DNA from: Sandaracinaceae bacterium | GTDB lineage: Bacteria; Myxococcota_A; Polyangia; Polyangiales; Sandaracinaceae | Reading direction: 5' to 3' | Assembly: GCA_040218145.1 (NCBI GenBank) | Contig: JAVJQK010000089.1 | Coordinates: 23,301 to 87,300 of the forward strand | Length of the DNA: 64,000 nt | In this document: positions 61,287 to 64,000 of the stretch, piece after piece | How the letters are laid out: the number at the start of each line of letters is the position of its first letter | How positions within the stretch are numbered: position 1 is the first letter of the stretch | Made by a program: the position numbers and the translations under genes | Notes under the pieces: generated by a model | Database searches by the model: none | Seen by the model: only the letters and a program-made list of their open reading frames with translations | What the model was told of the DNA's origin: nothing

Positions 61287-62942
61287 CTACGTGACGGGCA
61301 AGTTCGGGTAGCGTCCGGGAGAGAGCGGCGCGCGTGCGCCGTGGGTGTCGGGTCGGGGTCGCCGCTCGGGCTCCGCGCGGTCCGACTCGAGCAACCAGTA
61401 TAGACGGAGCAGCGTCCGGGGAGGACAGGCGTCCACCGAGATCCCCACCTCGTCGCCGTTCAGCATCTCGACCGGGATCGGCCGCTCGAGCCCGGTGCCG
61501 AGGTCGGTCGCGCTGCCGAAGGCGGTGCGGCTCCCGCCGCCGAGCCCGGCCACGGTCAGCGTGGCGCGACCGCACTGGTAGCGGTTCATCAGCGCGACGT
61601 GGCCGTAGGGACTGTCGTTCACGCGCAGCGTCGCGCGCGCCATCCCCCCAGGCACCCGGTAGCGAGCGCCCTTGCGCTCGTCGACGACGATCGTGTCCGA
61701 GAACCCCTCGACCGTTTCCTCGTAGCCGGTCGTCGGGTGCTCGGGGTCGAAGCGAACCCGCCGCTCGACGACGCAGTCCCAACGCTCGCTCCGTGGGGAA
61801 GGCGAGAGCGTGGCGCGCATGAAGTTGTCGAGCAGGCGCGGTCCGGGCTCGACGGCGTCGTCGTAGCCGCTGTCGATGGGAAGCCAGCGCGCGTCGCGCC
61901 GAAGCGCGCATACCATCGGCCGGCGCGCCACCTCGTCCGACACGTCGCGCCACGCGAACGCGACTTGGTCGACCTCGATGCGATTGTGCTCGAGCTCGAT
62001 CACGTTGAACGAGGGCCAGAGCCGCGCCGCGTTGCGGGTGCCGTCGTCCCAGCGCTGGGCGGTCCCTCCGCTGCCCGCCGAGAGGATCATCAGGTCGCCC
62101 TGGCCGCTCCGCGTGCCCGAGAGGAGGCGCGCCGTCGCGTAGTGTTTGTGCCCGTGCAGGACGAGCACGGGGCGGCCCATCGATTGAAGCGTCGAGAGCG
62201 CCGTTCCCGCGCCGAGCGCGGTCATGAAGAGCTCCTCGCGGTCTCCGTTGGCGAGCAGCCAGGGGAGGCCGCGCTCGACGAGCCAGCGGATGGGCGAGCT
62301 CGCGTCCTCGACCTCGATGGGGCCCAGATCGGTCAGCGGGGTCGGGATGAGGTGATGGTGCAGGAGGAAGAGCACCGGCCACTCGGGGCGATGCCCATCG
62401 ATGATCGCGGCCGCCCGCAGGAGATCCTCCTGCCGCATCGCCCCGCCCGCGCCGAGCACGCCCTCCGGCAGGTGGTTCGAGTCGTACGCGATCACCCAGA
62501 GCGGCAGGCCGTGCACTTCGTGGGGCACCACCTCGGCCAGGAAGGGCGCGCCGGGGTGTACCCAGGCCCGCCCGCGCAGCGCGAGGCGGAGCGCGTCGAA
62601 GAGCGAGCGGTCGTAGGGGAGGAAGAAGCCCTCGCGCCGCCGGTCGTGATTGCCCGGGACGATGATCGTCGGCACGCGCGGCCCGAGCGCGTCGTGCATC
62701 TGATCGAGCAGCGTCGAGAACGCTCCGACGGCGCGGTCGGGCGCCAAGGTCGCGCTGTCGAAGACGTCGCCGGTGAGGCAGACGAGACTCGGCGGGCAGC
62801 CTTGCCGGGCCCGCTCGGTGCGGAGCGCGGCGACGAGGCCACGGAGGATTCCGGGCTGCTCGCCCGGGTGACCGCAGAGGTGCAGGTCCGAGAGATGGAT
62901 CAGCCAGCGGCGCGCACCGAAGGTCACGTGCGGAGGATGCAC
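61287..62942 (-). CDS. Calcineurin-like metallophosphoesterase with C-terminal domain
   Basis: Encodes 551 residues. The two-metal site is complete: HLSDLHLCGHP (Asp/His), LTGDVFDSA, PGNHDRR, LLHHHLIP and VLHGHKHYA. The first 310 residues are the phosphoesterase. The remaining 240 are beta-rich (VERRVRFDPEHPTTGYEETV, ARYRVPGGMARATLRVND) and unrecognised. The class includes cyclic-nucleotide, lipid and DNA phosphoesterases. The start (GTG 62942) has no ribosome site; a GTG at 62927 is possible. The gene lies inside the set of 85-bp elements, between the two S23-like genes. Confidence 0.85.
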   Translation of the reverse strand: MHPPHVTFGARRWLIHLSDLHLCGHPGEQPGILRGLVAALRTERARQGCPPSLVCLTGDVFDSATLAPDRAVGAFSTLLDQMHDALGPRVPTIIVPGNHDRRREGFFLPYDRSLFDALRLALRGRAWVHPGAPFLAEVVPHEVHGLPLWVIAYDSNHLPEGVLGAGGAMRQEDLLRAAAIIDGHRPEWPVLFLLHHHLIPTPLTDLGPIEVEDASSPIRWLVERGLPWLLANGDREELFMTALGAGTALSTLQSMGRPVLVLHGHKHYATARLLSGTRSGQGDLMILSAGSGGTAQRWDDGTRNAARLWPSFNVIELEHNRIEVDQVAFAWRDVSDEVARRPMVCALRRDARWLPIDSGYDDAVEPGPRLLDNFMRATLSPSPRSERWDCVVERRVRFDPEHPTTGYEETVEGFSDTIVVDERKGARYRVPGGMARATLRVNDSPYGHVALMNRYQCGRATLTVAGLGGGSRTAFGSATDLGTGLERPIPVEMLNGDEVGISVDACPPRTLLRLYWLLESDRAEPERRPRPDTHGARAPLSPGRYPNLPVT

Positions 62943-63207
62943 GCGGCGCGGATCGACGCGGTGACGGCGCCTGGCCGGTCCCGTGAAGCGATGGTGACGC
63001 GAGACGGCGCCCGGGACGCGGTCCCGGAGAAGTCTGGCTCGCTCATGTGACCGACCGGAGAACCAGGCTCGGTGCGGACCCGCGCGATGGGCATCAATGG
63101 CCCTGCCCGGAACGCGAAGCCGGTGAGCTCACCCCGACCGAAGCGAGGAGACGCTGGTGGGCGAAGGCAAAGTAGATTGCGGCCGAGCTCGGGAGGGCTA
63201 CGCCTCG

Positions 63208-63292
63208 GGGACGCTCTTCGTCTTATCGTCATTCGGGAAAGCTCAATCAATCCAGTGGATTCGAGTTGTGACGATATGACGAAGAGCGTCCC
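63208..63292 (+). repeat. 85-bp palindromic element, copy 3
   Basis: Same length as copies 1 and 2. Here two stem changes (T at position 10, A at 18) restore pairing, so the 25-bp stem has only one mismatch. Loop bases differ at several places. It lies 141 bases past the 3' end of the S23-like gene at 63434. The 265 bases between it and the metallophosphoesterase gene hold nothing recognisable. Confidence 0.85.
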
Positions 63293-63386
63293 CCGTTCTC
63301 ATCTGGGCGGCCTCCCGAGTCGGCATCGCTGCCGTTGCCGCTCCCGAGTCGGCATCGCTGCCGCTTCCGCGGCCGCCTCTGGCCTG

Positions 63387-63420
63387 CGCCCGGGACGGGA
63401 GCGTCGTCCCGTCCCGGGCG
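63387..63420 (-). terminator. Perfect 14-bp hairpin after S23-like copy B
   Basis: CGCCCGGGACGGGA (63387-63400) pairs perfectly with 63407-63420 across a 6-base loop, ending 13 bases beyond the stop of the minus-strand gene. The stem is very stable; there is no U-tract. Confidence 0.6.
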
Positions 63421-63433
63421 GCCGGTGGCTCGT

Positions 63434-63757
63434 CTACTTGTCGGCGAGCTTTACGAGCGTGCCGATGATCTTGTTGAGGCGGTCGAGGACATCGGGGTCG
63501 ATGGAGTCGAGGATCCCGTCGGCGACGGCGACCTCGAGACAGGCGACGACCTCGTTCGCGGAGCCGAGCGCGGTGTGGTAGCGGCTGTGCCGATTGCGAC
63601 CGCGGGAGTAGGCGCCCTCGGCGATGTTGAGCGGGACCGACTTGGCGGCGCGGCGGAGCTGCCGAGCGTGGTCGGCGTCCTCGCGCGCGATGGCGAGCCT
63701 GTAGGCGCGGACCTCGGTGACCATGGCGACGGCGTCGTCGTAGATGCGGAGCTTCAT
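63434..63757 (-). CDS. Four-helix-bundle protein, S23/23S rRNA-IVP-like (copy B)
   Basis: Encodes 107 residues: MKLRIYDDAVAMVTEVRAYR, ARQLRRAAKSVPLNIAEGAY, HTALGSANEVVACLEVAVAD and a final helix ILDSIDPDVLDRLNKIIGTL. This is the more typical member of the family (SVPLNIAEG is its hallmark). It is on the opposite strand to copy A, and both have an 85-bp element about 150 bases beyond their 3' ends and a hexanucleotide array beyond their 5' ends. Confidence 0.88.
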   Translation of the reverse strand: MKLRIYDDAVAMVTEVRAYRLAIAREDADHARQLRRAAKSVPLNIAEGAYSRGRNRHSRYHTALGSANEVVACLEVAVADGILDSIDPDVLDRLNKIIGTLVKLADK

Positions 63758-63865
63758 GGGAGCGTTTCCTCGTGCGCTCGCGGCCAGCGTCGCGTGAGTG
63801 CGGGCGCTTCGGCGAAGAACCTCTCTGCTGGGTGAGGGGAATCTTCGTTGCGGGTGGGCGCGTTC

Positions 63866-64000
63866 GCTGCCGCTGCCGCTGCCGCTGCCGCTGCCGCTGC
63901 CGCTGCCGCTGCCGCTGCCGCTGCCGCTGCCGCTGCCGCTGCCGCTGCCGCTGCCGCTGCCGCTGCCGCTGCCGCTGCCGCTGCCGCTGCCGCTGCCGCT
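63866..64000. repeat. Perfect hexanucleotide array (GCTGCC)n reaching the window edge
   Basis: About 22 copies of GCTGCC without a single change, continuing past the window end. Its purity contrasts with the varied array at 59737, suggesting recent expansion. The 108 bases between it and copy B hold no gene. Confidence 0.95.

Noticed and set aside
61287..62942. Metallophosphoesterase as a transposase-like enzyme of the locus
   Set aside because: It has a normal calcineurin-type metal site and no integrase, transposase or relaxase motif; cargo or bystander is more cautious.
60977..63292. Short minus-strand reading frames beginning IELSRMT inside each 85-bp element
   Set aside because: The shared peptide simply reflects the repeated DNA; the following sequences diverge and no ribosome site is present.

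Overview
The window is GC-rich bacterial chromosome with dense, often overlapping genes. Several traits point to Myxococcota, most likely Polyangiales and close to Sandaracinaceae: many small lipoproteins with Asp/Ala/Gly/Pro linkers after the lipobox, DUF2330 and Cys-rich lipoproteins, Ser/Thr kinases with PEGA domains, FHA plus AAA+ plus Fis regulators, a MYXO-CTERM-like tail, and an Rv1355c-type E1/nitroreductase gene. This assignment comes from gene content and is inference. No rRNA, tRNA, transposase, phage gene or CRISPR array was seen.

Layout. 1-4.9 kb: envelope lipoproteins and a coupled SRPBCC/VTT/SDR operon. 4.9-6.5 kb: a truncated HDOD gene, the tmRNA gene ssrA (tag ANDNALALAA), then about 590 bp of degenerate tandem repeats. 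6.5-16.2 kb: a DUF2330 operon, a PDZ-CPBP protease, and a coupled lipoprotein operon ending in a beta-propeller/di-heme peroxidase-like protein. 16.2-21.3 kb: a MerR regulator with a cytoplasmic PhnD-like protein, a presenilin-like membrane protein coupled to a Crp/Fnr regulator, a degenerate FHA-AAA+ regulator and a highly structured intergenic region. 21.3-27.5 kb: an SspB-type ClpXP adaptor, an esterase, an outer-membrane protein, a large Cys-rich lipoprotein, a response-regulator diguanylate cyclase and a histidine phosphatase. 27.6-28.0 kb: a hexanucleotide array. 28.3-32.4 kb: a carbohydrate ABC importer whose binding protein is fused to a permease. 33-37.2 kb: a two-gene operon joining E1-like/nitroreductase and PilZ/GNAT-like proteins. 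37.3-46.8 kb: a zinc membrane protease, membrane proteins, a NAGPA-like protein, a second FHA-AAA+ protein, a radical SAM gene coupled to a 70-residue protein, and TPR and FG-GAP proteins. 46.8-59.7 kb: two Ser/Thr kinases, DUF1415, an acyl-CoA dehydrogenase, a PocR-type sigma-54 activator, lipoproteins, a CoA-binding protein and an NRAMP-like transporter. 59.7-64 kb: an unusual repeat-rich locus.

The last locus has a near-mirror arrangement. A hexanucleotide array, a four-helix-bundle (S23-like) gene and two copies of an 85-bp palindromic element lie on one side of a metallophosphoesterase gene. One more copy of the element, a second S23-like gene on the opposite strand and another hexanucleotide array lie on the other side. 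This is my leading candidate for an undescribed element.

Two modes of translation start can be seen. Some genes have a clear Shine-Dalgarno sequence, for example the DUF2330, FPDLG-lipoprotein and DUF481 genes. At least fourteen others have a TANNNT -10 box ending only 4 to 9 bases before the start codon, which predicts leaderless mRNAs. I used this to choose several starts. The window also links two parts of trans-translation quality control: the tmRNA and an SspB-like adaptor whose C-terminus matches the ClpX-docking motif.
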